Notes under the pieces: model-generated | What the model was told of the DNA's origin: nothing | Databases searched by the model: none | The model's input: the letters and a program-made list of their open reading frames with translations, nothing else | DNA from: Idiomarinaceae bacterium | GTDB lineage: Bacteria > Pseudomonadota > Gammaproteobacteria > Enterobacterales > Alteromonadaceae | NCBI GenBank assembly: GCA_002685255.1 | Contig: NYWU01000030.1 | Span: forward strand, 62,001-126,000 | DNA length: 64,000 bases | Direction of reading: 5' to 3' | In this document: positions 35,905-46,342 of the stretch, in pieces | Layout of the letters: the number at the start of each line of letters is the position of its first letter | Position numbering within the stretch: position 1 is the first letter of the stretch | Made by a program: the position numbers and the translations under genes

Positions 35905-36687
35905 TTATGGTCGATCGCTTTCAGCGCGCATGAATACAAGTTCTTTTCCACTCGATTCAGACTCTGAAAAACGGTAGCCCGCGTAGTTAAACGCTTTTAA
36001 ATCAGACACACTTTCAGGCTTTTGGTTCACCATAAAGCGAGCCATAAGCCCACGTGCTTTCTTCGCATAAAAGCTGATCACCTTAAACTGGCCGTTTTTC
36101 TCATCCTTAAATACCGGCGTAACCAGCTCGGCATTCAACGCTTTTTTGTTCACTGACGAAAAGTACTCGTTCGAAGCCAAGTTAACCAATACATCGCTAC
36201 CCGTTTGCTTCAAATCCGCATTGAGCATTTCAGTAATTTGGTCGCCCCAAAATTCATAGAGATTTTTACCCCGGTGATTATCTAACTTTGTGCCCATCTC
36301 AAGACGATAAGGCTGCATCAGATCGAGCGGTCTCAATAAACCGTATAGCCCGGACAAAATTCTCAGTTGCTGTTGCGCTGAACGCACCTCTTCGTGAGTC
36401 ATCGAATCAGCATCTAAGCCCGCGTAAACATCGCCATTAAATGCGTAAATAGCAGGTCGCGCATTTTCCTCGTTAAAAGGACGAGTCCACTCGGTAAACC
36501 GAGCCGCATTTAAGCCTGCCAATTTGTCACTGATTTTCATCAGTGACCCAAGCTGCTGTGGAGTCAGCTCGCGGCAACGTTGAACCAGCGTTTCAGCCTC
36601 GTCAAGCAACCGAGGTTGCGTTGCCTCAACCGCAAGATGTTCGGATTCATAATCTAAATTCTTGGCCGGTGAAAGTACCGCGAGCAT
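35905..36687 (-). CDS. yaaA: YaaA (DUF328), peroxide-stress DNA-binding protein
   Basis: 260 residues (E. coli 258). The start [15 protein letters not shown] is diagnostic, as are [31 protein letters not shown] and [13 protein letters not shown]. YaaA lowers free iron and protects DNA under hydrogen peroxide stress. It is 16 bases downstream-to-upstream from secF on the same strand but is probably a separate unit. Confidence 0.95.
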   Translation of the reverse strand: MLAVLSPAKNLDYESEHLAVEATQPRLLDEAETLVQRCRELTPQQLGSLMKISDKLAGLNAARFTEWTRPFNEENARPAIYAFNGDVYAGLDADSMTHEEVRSAQQQLRILSGLYGLLRPLDLMQPYRLEMGTKLDNHRGKNLYEFWGDQITEMLNADLKQTGSDVLVNLASNEYFSSVNKKALNAELVTPVFKDEKNGQFKVISFYAKKARGLMARFMVNQKPESVSDLKAFNYAGYRFSESESSGKELVFMRAESDRP

Positions 36688-36703
36688 ATTGTTCTCCTAT
36701 CAA

Positions 36704-37654
36704 CTATTGCAGCGGATCCTGATCCGCACCTTCTTTTTCAACTTCAGTTGGCATGAGGTCATCACGACTGACTCCCAGCGTAAGTGCCACGCTACTTGCC
36801 ACGAAGATCGATGAGTAAGTACCCACAATCACACCAAATAATAACGCAGTAGCGAAGCCATGGATCAATTGTCCACCAACAAAGAACAGCGCCAACAACA
36901 CTAAAATAGTGGTTAATGAAGTAATTAAAGTTCGACTCATGGTATCCGTTAACGCTCGGTTAATAACCTGCGTTGGTGTCAGCTTAGCGTACTTCCGGAA
37001 CGTCTCACGCACACGGTCTGATACCACCACGGTATCGTTTATCGAATAACCAATGACTGCAAGCAATGCAGCAAGCACGGTCAAGTCAAACTCAAGTCCT
37101 AATACTGAGAATAACCCCAAGGTCAAAATGACATCGTGGGCCAGGGCGGATACGGCACCTACGGCCAAACGCCATTCGAATCGCATCGCGATGTAAATCA
37201 AGATACATATCAACGCGGTCAGCATAGCTAAACCACCTTGCTCAACGAACTCGTCACCCACATTAGGACCAACGAATTCGATACGACGCATCTCAATGGA
37301 CGAATCAATATTGTCGCGCAAAGTCGTTAAGATCTGCGTCCCAAGCTCTTCGGCTTTAACACCTTCACGTGGTTCAAGGCGAATCAACAGATCCTGCTGA
37401 GTACCATAGTTTTGAACAACGGCATCATCAAAGCCGCCCGACTCAAGAGTGCTGCGCACCTGGTCGAGGTCAGCCGCTTGTGGAAAGCCAACCTCAATCA
37501 AGGTACCGCCGGTAAAATCCAAACCAAAATTCAGTTTGTTGACCGATAGTGACACGATTGACGCGATAAGGAGCAAGCCACTGATGAGTGCAAATACTCC
37601 ACGAAAGCGCATGAATCCTATGCGTTCTTTTGTATTAATTAACTGTCTCATCAT
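36704..37654 (-). CDS. secF: SecF, protein-export membrane protein
   Basis: 316 residues with six membrane segments: one near 17-37, a periplasmic domain with FGLDFTGGTLIEVGF, then five in the C-terminal half. The family motif VGYSINDTVVVSDRVRE-like block (VIGYSINDTVVVSDRVRETF) and NRALTDTMSRTLITSLTT are present. SecF with SecD uses the proton or sodium gradient to pull exported proteins through SecYEG. Two ATGs in a row start the gene; the second is better spaced from AGGG. Confidence 0.96.
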   Translation of the reverse strand: MMRQLINTKERIGFMRFRGVFALISGLLLIASIVSLSVNKLNFGLDFTGGTLIEVGFPQAADLDQVRSTLESGGFDDAVVQNYGTQQDLLIRLEPREGVKAEELGTQILTTLRDNIDSSIEMRRIEFVGPNVGDEFVEQGGLAMLTALICILIYIAMRFEWRLAVGAVSALAHDVILTLGLFSVLGLEFDLTVLAALLAVIGYSINDTVVVSDRVRETFRKYAKLTPTQVINRALTDTMSRTLITSLTTILVLLALFFVGGQLIHGFATALLFGVIVGTYSSIFVASSVALTLGVSRDDLMPTEVEKEGADQDPLQ

Positions 37655-37659
37655 TCACC

Positions 37660-39504
37660 CTAAATTGATAACTTGCTAAGACGCTTGCCACCCCAAATGG
37701 AGTTAACAATCGCTCGCGTACCGACAATAGCGGTAAACATCGACGTGATAATACCGATTGCCAATGTGATGGCGAACCCTTTAACCGGTCCATTACCTAC
37801 CGCAAAAAGGATGATCGCAGCGATCAACGTAGTGATGTTCGCATCAGCGATGGTCGACAAGGCACTATCATAACCATGATGAATCGCCTGCTGAGGACTG
37901 CGTTTAGCACGAATTTCTTCTCTAATCCGCTCGAATATCAGCACGTTGGCATCGACCGCCATACCGACCGTCAAGACGATACCCGCCATTCCCGGTAAGG
38001 TGAGTGTTGCGCCCGGAATCATCGACATCACACCGATAATCAAAATGATGTTCGTAGCCAAGGCGACATCCGCAACAATGCCAAACTTGCGGTAGTACAG
38101 CACCATAAACAGCAGCACTAGCACCAAGCCCCAAATAATCGCCTGTGTACCGGCATCGATGTTTTGTTGGCCCAAGCTCGGACCCACCGTCCGTTCTTCA
38201 ACAATTTGAATCGGCGCAATCAACGCACCCGCACGAAGCAAGAGCGAAAGGTTTTGCGCTTCTTGCGGACCTACACCGGTGATACGGAAGCTGCTGCCCA
38301 AACGAGATTGAATGGTTGCCACACTGACGACTTCTGCTTTCTTATTAAATTGCAGGTTACCCTCAGCATCGCGTTCGCCGGTTGATTCATATTCCATGAA
38401 AACGGTCGCCATAGGCTGGCCAACATTATCTTTAGTCGCCAGTGACATCTTGTCGCCGCCCACACCGTCGAGCTCAATATTGACCTGTGGACGATTGTAT
38501 TCATCGTAACCAACGCCTGCATTAACAATGTGGTCACCTGTTAGAATCACATCTTCTTTTAACAGTTGTGGACCACCGTTACGCGACGGGAGTAGCTCAC
38601 TACCAAACGGTACGCGACCATTCACTGCGTCACGGACATCGTTTTCGGTATCAACAAGGCGGAATTCAAGTGTCGCGGTCGCACCTAAGATTTCCTTTGC
38701 CCGAGCCGTATCTTGTACGCCTGGTAATTCAACCACAATACGATTAGCGCCTTGACGTTGAATAACGGGTTCAGCAACGCCAAGTTCGTTAACCCGGTTT
38801 CGCATAATGGTAATGTTTTGGGATACCGCATAGTCACGGGTTTCAGCAAGCTTTTGCTCGGTCATTTGCATGCGAATCGTATTGGTCTCCGCATCCGCCA
38901 ACATCTGGTAGCCTTGATAGCGTCCATCAAGATACGCCTCGGCTTGCTGAAAGTCTTCATCTGAACGGAGCTCAACGTTAATAGCATTATCTTCAACACC
39001 TACATTGGTGTAACGAATACGCTCCTCGCGCAAAGAACTTCGGATAGTATCTTTCATACCATCGAGAATTTTGCGCATGGCTTCGTTCATATCGATTTCC
39101 ATCAAGAAATGAACGCCGCCACGTAAATCTAGGCCCAGCTTCATGGGTTCTGCGCCAATGCTTTTTAACCAGCCTGGCGTCGCGGGTGCTAAGTTAAGTG
39201 CAACAATATAGTGCTCACCTAAGCGCTTATTGAGTGCTTCACGCGCTTGCAGTTGCTCTTTATCGGAGCTCAGTCGTACGAGTACTTGTTCTTCCTCAAG
39301 CGCAACAGATTTGGGTGAGATGTCTTCTGACTTGAGCGTTTCACGTACTAAATCAAGCGTTGAGGCATCTACTGTTGCTTGACGATCTGCGGAAATTTGA
39401 ACTGCGGGATCTTCGCCGTAAATGTTAGGCAGCGCATACAGCGCTGCCAACAAAATAACGAAAATTACGAGCAGGTTTTTCCACAACGGGTATTTATTTA
39501 ACAC
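37660..39504 (-). CDS. secD: SecD, protein-export membrane protein
   Basis: 614 residues (E. coli 615). An N-terminal membrane segment (about 8-26), a large periplasmic region with [15 protein letters not shown] and [19 protein letters not shown], then five C-terminal segments including [17 protein letters not shown], the conserved D-x-N pair of the ion path. It begins 24 bases after yajC and ends 5 bases before secF. Confidence 0.97.
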   Translation of the reverse strand: MLNKYPLWKNLLVIFVILLAALYALPNIYGEDPAVQISADRQATVDASTLDLVRETLKSEDISPKSVALEEEQVLVRLSSDKEQLQAREALNKRLGEHYIVALNLAPATPGWLKSIGAEPMKLGLDLRGGVHFLMEIDMNEAMRKILDGMKDTIRSSLREERIRYTNVGVEDNAINVELRSDEDFQQAEAYLDGRYQGYQMLADAETNTIRMQMTEQKLAETRDYAVSQNITIMRNRVNELGVAEPVIQRQGANRIVVELPGVQDTARAKEILGATATLEFRLVDTENDVRDAVNGRVPFGSELLPSRNGGPQLLKEDVILTGDHIVNAGVGYDEYNRPQVNIELDGVGGDKMSLATKDNVGQPMATVFMEYESTGERDAEGNLQFNKKAEVVSVATIQSRLGSSFRITGVGPQEAQNLSLLLRAGALIAPIQIVEERTVGPSLGQQNIDAGTQAIIWGLVLVLLFMVLYYRKFGIVADVALATNIILIIGVMSMIPGATLTLPGMAGIVLTVGMAVDANVLIFERIREEIRAKRSPQQAIHHGYDSALSTIADANITTLIAAIILFAVGNGPVKGFAITLAIGIITSMFTAIVGTRAIVNSIWGGKRLSKLSI

Positions 39505-39528
39505 GTCGTGCCTACCTTACATTTTCTA

Positions 39529-39864
39529 TTAGAGAGACTTCATTGTACCTTTTGGAAGAACTGAGGTAACTGCTGCTTTCTGAACAGTCACTTCCATTTC
39601 TTCACTTAGTGCGATGACGATAAAATCTTTGTCGTCACTTACTTTAGTAATTTTGCCAACCATGCCGCCTTGAGTGAGTACTTCATCACCTTTGCTAAGC
39701 GAACTAATGAGCTCTTTATGCTGCTTCATGCGTTTGGCTTGTGGACGGTAAATCAAGAAATAAAATACCAAACCGAATAATAGCAGCATGATGATCAATT
39801 CCATGCCGCCACCTTGAGCAGCTGCACCATCTTGCGCGTATGCAGGGCTAATAAAAAAACTCAT
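39529..39864 (-). CDS. yajC: YajC, Sec translocon accessory protein
   Basis: 111 residues with a single membrane segment (about 22-42, ELIIMLLLFGLVFYFLIYRP) and a small cytoplasmic domain containing KGDEVLTQGGMVGKITKV. YajC associates with SecDF and YidC. It starts the yajC-secD-secF operon. In most gammaproteobacteria tgt precedes yajC; here the upstream neighbour is a regulator gene instead. Confidence 0.96.
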   Translation of the reverse strand: MSFFISPAYAQDGAAAQGGGMELIIMLLLFGLVFYFLIYRPQAKRMKQHKELISSLSKGDEVLTQGGMVGKITKVSDDKDFIVIALSEEMEVTVQKAAVTSVLPKGTMKSL

Positions 39865-39999
39865 AATGTTTCCTCGATTGATGTTGCTTTATAATAATTG
39901 AACGCCACTCATTTCAGATGAGGGCTGATTTTTTAATTGCAAGTGCTAGCGCTACAGTTTATCGGATTTTTACCGCATTTTATATGCCTAGCACTCAAC

Positions 40000-41520
40000 C
40001 TAGATTTCAAGTCCCATCGCTTTTAAGCGACGGCGTAAACCAACCTGCGAAACTTTCAACGCCCACATCATTTTCTCCGTGTCACCACTATAACGTTCGT
40101 AGTGCTCGCGGATGGTCGCTTCGCCCAAGTCTTGAGCTGTGTGAATACCATCAAAGCGTTGAATCAACTGATAAACTGAAGCACGAGAAATATTAAGCTC
40201 ACGTGCCGTCGCTTGTAGTTCAAAACGGTTATTTTGTAACGATTCAATGAGCTCATCTTTACTGACGCTATTAGGTTTGCGCGATTTAGTCACTTTCTTG
40301 GTGCTGCTTGGGCCAGGCAACTCTTGCTTAGAAGCAAGTATACTGAGCAACTGCGGGTCTAAATATAAGCGTTCCTTGTCACGACTATCAATCACAATTT
40401 GTCGAGCAACATTACGTAGTTGTCTTACGTTACCGGGCCAGTTAAACATCAGCAGCTGCACCATGAGCTCAGTCGGCACTTCCACATCAAAACTCTTCTT
40501 CACGTGAACGCGGGCCCATTGTTCACTGACAAAGTGAATAAATAGCAAACCGATATCTTCACGCCGCTCGATTAAACTAGGTACAAACAGTTGATATGCC
40601 GATAATAGGTTGTTTAACCGCCAAAGCAGCGAACTTTTATTTTCAGGACAATTGTCATACGTGCTGGTCAGCATAAAGCGACATTTTAACGCCACAGGGT
40701 TTGAGTCATTCATTGCGAGCACTTTTTGTGCTTTAAACGCTTTGAATATTAACTCATGGACTTTCTCCGAAGCATCCTCAAGATCTTCCAATAAAATAGT
40801 GCCGTGCCCCGCTTGCTCGAGCCATCCTTTTCGTCGCTGTCCATTTCGCACAACGCCAAACAACTCTTCTTCTGCAACCGCGTCATGAATGGCAGCAACG
40901 TTCACGGAAATAAAAGGCTCGTCGGCTTGGTCACTGTAATCATGAATACTGCGTGCAATATGCTCTTTGCCAACACCCGCTGCACCACGGATCATGACAG
41001 GCAAATTAAGACGCGCGATATTCTTAGCTTTCTCTCTGACGGCGGCTATATCTGGACTAATGCCTAAAATAAGGTTGTCATCGGGAACCAGCATGTGTTG
41101 TAGCGGTAAAAATTTAAGCAGCAATACGACCTTGTTACTCAAGGTAAGAATGACGCCCTCGTGTATATCGTCAGACGTAAGCAAATACTCTTGCTGCAAC
41201 GAGCGACCCGGAATCGTTACCTCGGTGCTCGTGCTATGGGCACGAACCCGGTAAAGATCGTCTGAGTCCTTTTGAATAATCAATGGCGAGCGACTAATGT
41301 GCGGATCAGCCAACGGCTTTCCAGCATAACCATTTTTAGAAAATTCAGGCCGATTGCGACTCACATAGCCGCGCCCTTCTCGGTCTAAGTCTAGCAGTGG
41401 AGCCACCTCACCAACACGATTAGCGTTAGGATGGAGCGCAATCACTAACATAGGAACAACAGATTGCTGCTTATCCAGAGAGTCATGCGCGTGCTGTGTT
41501 TTTATATCGGCTATATCCAT
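40000..41520 (-). CDS. FHA / AAA+ (NtrC-like) regulator lacking the GAFTGA loop
   Basis: 506 residues. Residues about 45-140 look like an FHA domain (DPHISRSPLIIQ, then strands to VVLLLKFL). The AAA+ domain (about 150-385) resembles sigma-54 activators: Walker A GAAGVGKE (179-186) and FNWPGNVRQLRN. But the stretch where GAFTGA should be reads FGVVRNGQRRKG (221-232), and the Walker B segment reads TILLEDLED (241-249) instead of xLFLDE. Two Fis-like helix-turn-helix units end the protein (about 420-457 and 468-505). It is thus probably a DNA-binding regulator that does not open sigma-54 promoters. It is divergent from yicG-crbS. Confidence 0.75.
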   Translation of the reverse strand: MDIADIKTQHAHDSLDKQQSVVPMLVIALHPNANRVGEVAPLLDLDREGRGYVSRNRPEFSKNGYAGKPLADPHISRSPLIIQKDSDDLYRVRAHSTSTEVTIPGRSLQQEYLLTSDDIHEGVILTLSNKVVLLLKFLPLQHMLVPDDNLILGISPDIAAVREKAKNIARLNLPVMIRGAAGVGKEHIARSIHDYSDQADEPFISVNVAAIHDAVAEEELFGVVRNGQRRKGWLEQAGHGTILLEDLEDASEKVHELIFKAFKAQKVLAMNDSNPVALKCRFMLTSTYDNCPENKSSLLWRLNNLLSAYQLFVPSLIERREDIGLLFIHFVSEQWARVHVKKSFDVEVPTELMVQLLMFNWPGNVRQLRNVARQIVIDSRDKERLYLDPQLLSILASKQELPGPSSTKKVTKSRKPNSVSKDELIESLQNNRFELQATARELNISRASVYQLIQRFDGIHTAQDLGEATIREHYERYSGDTEKMMWALKVSQVGLRRRLKAMGLEI

Positions 41521-41558
41521 AATTTGCTAGTCCTTAAGCATTATCGTCGTCTCTTGCA

Positions 41559-41572
41559 CCATAATACTGTGC
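41559..41572. promoter_or_regulatory. degenerate copy of the 48.7-kb palindrome
   Basis: CCATAATACTGTGC matches CCATAGTACTATGG at 11 of 14 positions. It lies in the gap between the FHA regulator and the yicG-crbS pair. It may be a CrbR site allowing autoregulation; chance similarity is not excluded. Confidence 0.35.
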
Positions 41573-41652
41573 TACCTTAAAAACTGCTACATTTCTAATC
41601 GAATCTATGGCACTGTTGACTTTATTTTGTGTCCGAAAGCGCCTCGATCAAA

Positions 41653-42276
41653 ATGTCCTCAATTGACTTACTATTTTACCTAACTGACTTAGCGGGTGTC
41701 GCTGTATTTGCGGTAGCAGGTACATTACTTGCGTTCCGTAAAAAAATGGACGGATTTGGTGTCATTATTCTCGCTTCTGCAACAGCCATTGGTGGTGGTA
41801 CGACGCGCGATCTAATCTTAGGTTTACCCGTATTCTGGACGCACGACCCGACGTATATTTATGTCATCGTTGCCGTTGCATTGCTCACTATCGTGTGGCT
41901 GAGATTCAAGTCTTACATCCCTATCAACACCCTGTTAGTCGCTGACGCCTTTGGCCTCGCTTTTTTCGCAACCATGGGCGCTCAAAAAACCTTGGCAGCA
42001 GGCTTTACCCCTTTCATCGCTGTGATCATGGGCACAGTATCAGCATGCTTTGGCGGCATGCTGCGCGATGTATTAGCGCGCGATGTCCCGATGGTTTTGA
42101 AAAGTGAGCTCTATGCAACGACTTGCATCATCGGCGCAACGATTTATACGGTTTTAGTGCCTTACTTTCCTGTCACTGCATTGGCAGCAAGTATGCTAGC
42201 CACGCTCGTTGTGAGGCTCGGGGCTATCCGATACCAATGGTCTTTACCTGTGTTTAAAGAACACGAGCATCATTAG
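41653..42276 (+). CDS. YicG/UPF0126 (TRIC-like) membrane protein
   Basis: 207 residues with about seven membrane segments arranged as two similar halves. Motifs are DLAGVAVFAVAGTLLAFRKKMDG-like, AIGGGTTRDLILG and, in the second half, GTVSACFGGMLRDVLARDVP; the repeated GGxxRD(l/v)L is the family mark. UPF0126 proteins share their fold with TRIC cation channels, and some members are linked to glycine uptake. A GTG eight codons earlier is possible, but the ATG at 41653 fits family starts. It lies 2 bases before crbS and is probably co-transcribed. Confidence 0.85.
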   Translation: MSSIDLLFYLTDLAGVAVFAVAGTLLAFRKKMDGFGVIILASATAIGGGTTRDLILGLPVFWTHDPTYIYVIVAVALLTIVWLRFKSYIPINTLLVADAFGLAFFATMGAQKTLAAGFTPFIAVIMGTVSACFGGMLRDVLARDVPMVLKSELYATTCIIGATIYTVLVPYFPVTALAASMLATLVVRLGAIRYQWSLPVFKEHEHH

Positions 42277-42278
42277 CC

Positions 42279-45200
42279 ATGCTATCTATCGGCTGGATTA
42301 TCGCGATTGCGGTCGCTTACCTTTGCCTGCTATTTTTCATCGCCTACCGAGGCGATAATCTAAGCCGAAAACGCGTTAAACCCTATCGATATGCGTTGGC
42401 TCAAGGTGTTCATTGTACCTCTTGGGCGTTTTTTGGCACGGTCACCCAATCGGCAATTTATGGTTGGTCTTTTGCCCCCACCTACATTGGCGCAATTCTA
42501 GTTTTCCTTGTATTTCACCGTGTTCAACTCCGCTTGCTAAGCTACTGCAAGCAGCAAAACATCACGTCAATCGCCGACTTAGTCGGTAGTCATTTTGGTC
42601 GCTCGTCGATGTTATCCGGTTTTATCGCTATCACCGCATTGGTTGCCGTTGTGCCTTATATTTCACTCCAACTCCGAGCCGTAACCGCGAGTGTAACCAC
42701 GTTAACGGGCGTCGCAACAGGCGCTAATACATTCTTTGATTTAGCTCTGCTTGTCACACTCGCGATGGTTAGTTTTGCGTTTTTGTTTGGTACTCGGCGT
42801 TTGTCTTTAGCGGAGCAACATAATGGGTTGATGGACGTCGTGGCGTTTGAATCTATCGTTAAATTGGTTGCTTTTATGATAGTGGGCGCATTTGCATGTT
42901 GGTCCCTATTCGATGGCATGGTGGACTTAGTCGAACAAAGTATAGCGGCGCCTTCAGTAAAAACGATTCTTGAGGGCCGCCCCGATGGTATCTATATTTT
43001 TATTGTGTATGCCTGTCTTGGGGCGTTATCGATGTTCTGTCTCCCCCGTCAATTTCACGTGAGTTATATCGAGTGTAATCATCCTGACGAACTCAAAGTC
43101 GCGCGATGGGCGTTTCCACTTTATCTATTCGCTATCAACTTTTTCATTTTACCTATTGCGCTAGCTGGGCTAGTGCTAGCACCGGAGTACGCTCATACCG
43201 ACATGTTTATGTTGGCTCTGCCGATCATAGCAGAACGCCCCGACATTAGTATTGTCGCTTTTATTGGCGGTCTTTCCGCTTCAACAAGCATGGTGCTCAT
43301 AGCCTTATTAGCCCTCAGTATCATGATGTCTAACGATGTGGTAATTCCAAGCTGGCTGCATCTATTCAAACATCCGAGCCGGAGACTATCTCCCCGTCTA
43401 GTCCTCAATATTCGCCGTGCCACTATTATTGTAGTCATGTTGTTGGCTTATGGTTATTATCAGCTCACCTTAGAATCGCTGCCGCTGGTCAACTCCGGGC
43501 TTATTGCGTTGGCTTTACTTGCTCAGTTGGCACCCGGTATTCTGGCTACCGTGCTATGGCCTCGCGCCAGTGGTTTGGGTGTGAGTGCCGGCATTCTTGT
43601 CGGTTGGCTCGTCTGGGTTTGGCAATTACTGATGCCCGCCCTAAACACCCAACAGCCGATGCTGGATACCGAACTTGCAGACGGTGTGGTATTGAGCTTA
43701 ACACTGAACTTTTCAGTGTTTTGGTTCTTTTCCATACTGCGCCCACAAATCCCAAACATTACAGCGCCAACCGTAAAAGATAGCATTGAGTCGGGTAGTC
43801 TCACTTGGGCGCGGCTTTATACGGTTTTATCAACGTTCTACACTGATGCTCAACTACGTATCATTCAGCGTCGCCTGAATATCGACTTATTTTCACAAGA
43901 TAACCACGCCATCGTACCCACGGATGTCATGGTGCGTGTGGAACGAGAACTGTCTGCGGTGATAGGCACATCGGCTAGCCGGCTATTATTAGAGTCGGTA
44001 TCTGAACAACACGTCCTGTCTGTCGATCGGATGGTGGACTGGGCCGCCGAAGCCTCAAAACTCTATCGATTTAACCGTGAGCTTTTGCAAGCTTCGGTAG
44101 AGAATATTCCGCAAGGTATTAGTGTGATCGACCAAAAGCTTCGCTTGGTGGCGTGGAACCAACGCTATGCTGATATATTCGACTACCCGACTGGGATGTT
44201 AGAAACCGGTATCCCAGTCGAAAAGTTGCTTCGCTTTAATGCCCAACGCGGTATGTTGAGTTCGCAGGAAACAGACATCGAAAAGGAAATTCAAAAACGT
44301 TTAGGCTACCTAAGGTCAGGCAGCGCTTACTCCTACCAGCGCCAGCAAGGTGAGAGAATCATCGAGTTGCATGGTAACCCAATGCCTGGTGGTGGTTTTG
44401 TTACCACTTACAGCGATATTACAGAAAAAGTAGCGGCGCAAAACCAGTTACGTCAAATCAATGAAGAGCTTGAGCAACGTGTTGCAGACCGCACAGAGCA
44501 GTTATTAATCGCCAAACAAGCAGAAGAGCATGCGCACCGCAGTAAATCTCGTTTTTTTGCTGCAGTCAGTCACGACTTAATGCAGCCGTTTAACGCAGCC
44601 AGCCTTTTCACCGATATGTTGGTTGCCAAATCATCAGCCAGCCAGCGTCCTATTGCCGATCACTTAAAGCAGTCCTTGGAACAAGCCGAAGAACTGCTCA
44701 CCATGCTGTTAGACATGACAAAACTGGATAGCGGTCACCTCAAACCAGAGTACCAAACCTTTGAGCTCAGCTCCGTACTCAACCCTTTAGTCGAGCGCTA
44801 CCGTTTTATGGCGCAAGACAAACAATTAGCGTTTCACTTCATTACGAGCCGTGTTCGCGTGCGTAGCGATCGCCGACTGCTAACTCGTGTCTTCCAAAAT
44901 CTGTTATCAAACGCGTTGCGCTACACTCAAACAGGACGTATCACGGTGGGTTGCAAACGCGCAGGTAGCCAAGTCACAGTATGGGTTATCGATACCGGCC
45001 CCGGTATTCCCGAGCACAAGCAAAGAGAGATTTTTCAGGAGTTTCATCAGTTGCATAGTGAGAGTGATAACCCAGGCTTGGGGCTGGGATTATCCATTGT
45101 TGAACGTATTTGCCGCTTGATGAACCTACCGCTAACGTTGCGTTCGGTAGTTGGCAAAGGCACCGCTTTTGGGGTTACTTTCAATGCGCTTGCGGCACTG

Positions 45201-45614
45201 CCTCCGCAATCTAATCCAGATATCGGCGAAGAGACCGATAACGTCGAACCATTACTCAGTGGTTTTCATGTTTTAGTTGTCGACAACGATCCTCAGGTGC
45301 TGTTTGCCACCAGTGAATTACTAAAAGGTTGGGGCGCCGAAGTTACAACAGCTGAGGGCATGAGGGACTTGACGTCGTTAGCAGCATGCGACTTAATTTT
45401 TGCTGACTATCACTTAAACCATGGACAGACGGGTGTTGAAGTCATCGAAATGCTTCGAACACAGTGGAATAGTGATACACCAGCCATTATTAATTCCGCA
45501 GATCCTACGGAATCAGTGCGTCAAGCAGCGATGTCAGTTGAAGCCTACTTTATCCCGAAACCGCTTAAAGTGGGTGCTTTAAAACGCTTACTCAAGCGAA
45601 TCCGAGGCGGATAA
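42279..45614 (+). CDS. crbS: CrbS-like hybrid histidine kinase with SLC5 transporter domain
   Basis: 1111 residues. Residues about 1-500 form a 12-13-segment sodium/solute symporter (SLC5) domain (AYRGDN, HCTSWAFFGTVTQSA). Then come a PAS domain (about 605-705, NIPQGISVIDQKLRLVAWN), a HisKA with AAVSHDLMQPFNAAS (His765), an ATPase (NLLSNALRYT, DTGPGIP, GLGLGLSIV) and a receiver domain (about 996-1110) with Asp1043 in FADYHL and the conserved KP lysine. This is the layout of CrbS of Vibrio and Pseudomonas, which with CrbR switches on acetyl-CoA synthetase during acetate use. The crbR-like gene converges on it with a 27-base overlap. Substrate is inferred from the homologue only. Confidence 0.85.
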   Translation: MLSIGWIIAIAVAYLCLLFFIAYRGDNLSRKRVKPYRYALAQGVHCTSWAFFGTVTQSAIYGWSFAPTYIGAILVFLVFHRVQLRLLSYCKQQNITSIADLVGSHFGRSSMLSGFIAITALVAVVPYISLQLRAVTASVTTLTGVATGANTFFDLALLVTLAMVSFAFLFGTRRLSLAEQHNGLMDVVAFESIVKLVAFMIVGAFACWSLFDGMVDLVEQSIAAPSVKTILEGRPDGIYIFIVYACLGALSMFCLPRQFHVSYIECNHPDELKVARWAFPLYLFAINFFILPIALAGLVLAPEYAHTDMFMLALPIIAERPDISIVAFIGGLSASTSMVLIALLALSIMMSNDVVIPSWLHLFKHPSRRLSPRLVLNIRRATIIVVMLLAYGYYQLTLESLPLVNSGLIALALLAQLAPGILATVLWPRASGLGVSAGILVGWLVWVWQLLMPALNTQQPMLDTELADGVVLSLTLNFSVFWFFSILRPQIPNITAPTVKDSIESGSLTWARLYTVLSTFYTDAQLRIIQRRLNIDLFSQDNHAIVPTDVMVRVERELSAVIGTSASRLLLESVSEQHVLSVDRMVDWAAEASKLYRFNRELLQASVENIPQGISVIDQKLRLVAWNQRYADIFDYPTGMLETGIPVEKLLRFNAQRGMLSSQETDIEKEIQKRLGYLRSGSAYSYQRQQGERIIELHGNPMPGGGFVTTYSDITEKVAAQNQLRQINEELEQRVADRTEQLLIAKQAEEHAHRSKSRFFAAVSHDLMQPFNAASLFTDMLVAKSSASQRPIADHLKQSLEQAEELLTMLLDMTKLDSGHLKPEYQTFELSSVLNPLVERYRFMAQDKQLAFHFITSRVRVRSDRRLLTRVFQNLLSNALRYTQTGRITVGCKRAGSQVTVWVIDTGPGIPEHKQREIFQEFHQLHSESDNPGLGLGLSIVERICRLMNLPLTLRSVVGKGTAFGVTFNALAALPPQSNPDIGEETDNVEPLLSGFHVLVVDNDPQVLFATSELLKGWGAEVTTAEGMRDLTSLAACDLIFADYHLNHGQTGVEVIEMLRTQWNSDTPAIINSADPTESVRQAAMSVEAYFIPKPLKVGALKRLLKRIRGG

Positions 45615-46232
45615 CATCTGCCTGAATAGAATCCCAGCTTGGGTTCGATTGACACAATGGAGTTTCCTTAAAATCGCAGAAACATGCTGCTTGATGGTAG
45701 TTTCTTGTACACCAAGATCAAACGCGATTTGTTTATTCAGGCGTCCATCGGCAATCGCCTTTAAGACTTTTAGTTGTTGAGGGGTTAAACTTTCTAAGCT
45801 GCGAGCAAAGTTCACCACATCTTGATCGGTCTCGGTCAAGTCCACCAGTCCTTCGGGTAGCCAGTTATCACCCGCTAACACAGTTTCCACTGCCGAGGCC
45901 CACTCCGGTAATGGCACCGATTTAGGTATGTAAGCACTGGCCCCTAGAGCCATCGCCTGACGAATAATATTGGCATTTTCATTGGCGGAGACAATAACCA
46001 CAAGCACGTCAGGAAACTGACTTCGCAATAATGTTAAGCTAGTCAACCCTTCGTTACCCGGCATGGACAGATCAAGAAAAACTAGCTCAAGTTGTGGGTT
46101 TTGCTTTAACTGCGACTCAAGCTGAGCGAAAGTTGACGCCTCTAACACGTCAGATTCGAGTGTTTCACCCAGTGCCTGTTTAATCGCCGCGCGAAAGATA
46201 GGATGGTCGTCTGCGATGATGGCACGTGCCAT
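45588..46232 (-). CDS. crbR: CrbR-like LuxR-family response regulator
   Basis: 214 residues from the ATG at 46230-46232 (an ATG eight codons upstream is also possible). The receiver domain (about 1-120) has ADDHPIF, the phosphoacceptor Asp in LVFLDLSMPG and the lysine in AYIPKS. The LuxR-type helix-turn-helix (about 145-205) reads LTPQQLKVLKAIADGRLNKQ followed by IAFDLGVQETTIKQHVSAIL. It is the natural partner of the SLC5-containing kinase next to it; in Vibrio the pair activates acs. Here possible targets are the adjacent receptor and permease-ligase-hydrolase genes. Confidence 0.82.
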   Translation of the reverse strand: MARAIIADDHPIFRAAIKQALGETLESDVLEASTFAQLESQLKQNPQLELVFLDLSMPGNEGLTSLTLLRSQFPDVLVVIVSANENANIIRQAMALGASAYIPKSVPLPEWASAVETVLAGDNWLPEGLVDLTETDQDVVNFARSLESLTPQQLKVLKAIADGRLNKQIAFDLGVQETTIKQHVSAILRKLHCVNRTQAGILFRQMLSASDSLE

Positions 46233-46296
46233 GGAGCTAAATACCGTATTAAGCATTTGTTGATGCCACCATGCTAACCAGTTTTAAGGGAATATA

Positions 46297-46321
46297 CCAG
46301 TGCGAGCATAACTCGCACTGG
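46297..46321 (-). terminator. hairpin after the TonB-dependent receptor
   Basis: CCAGTGCGAG, CATAA, CTCGCACTGG: a perfect 10-bp stem 21 bases past the receptor stop and before crbR. On the minus strand it is followed by TATATT, a poor T tract. Confidence 0.6.
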
Positions 46322-46342
46322 TCACTGTGGGTCCATCAGTAA

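Noticed and set aside
39942-39995. AGTGCTAG / CTAGCACT inverted repeat between the FHA regulator and yajC
   Set aside because: The arms are only 8 bp with a loop of 38 bases; too weak to call a structure.
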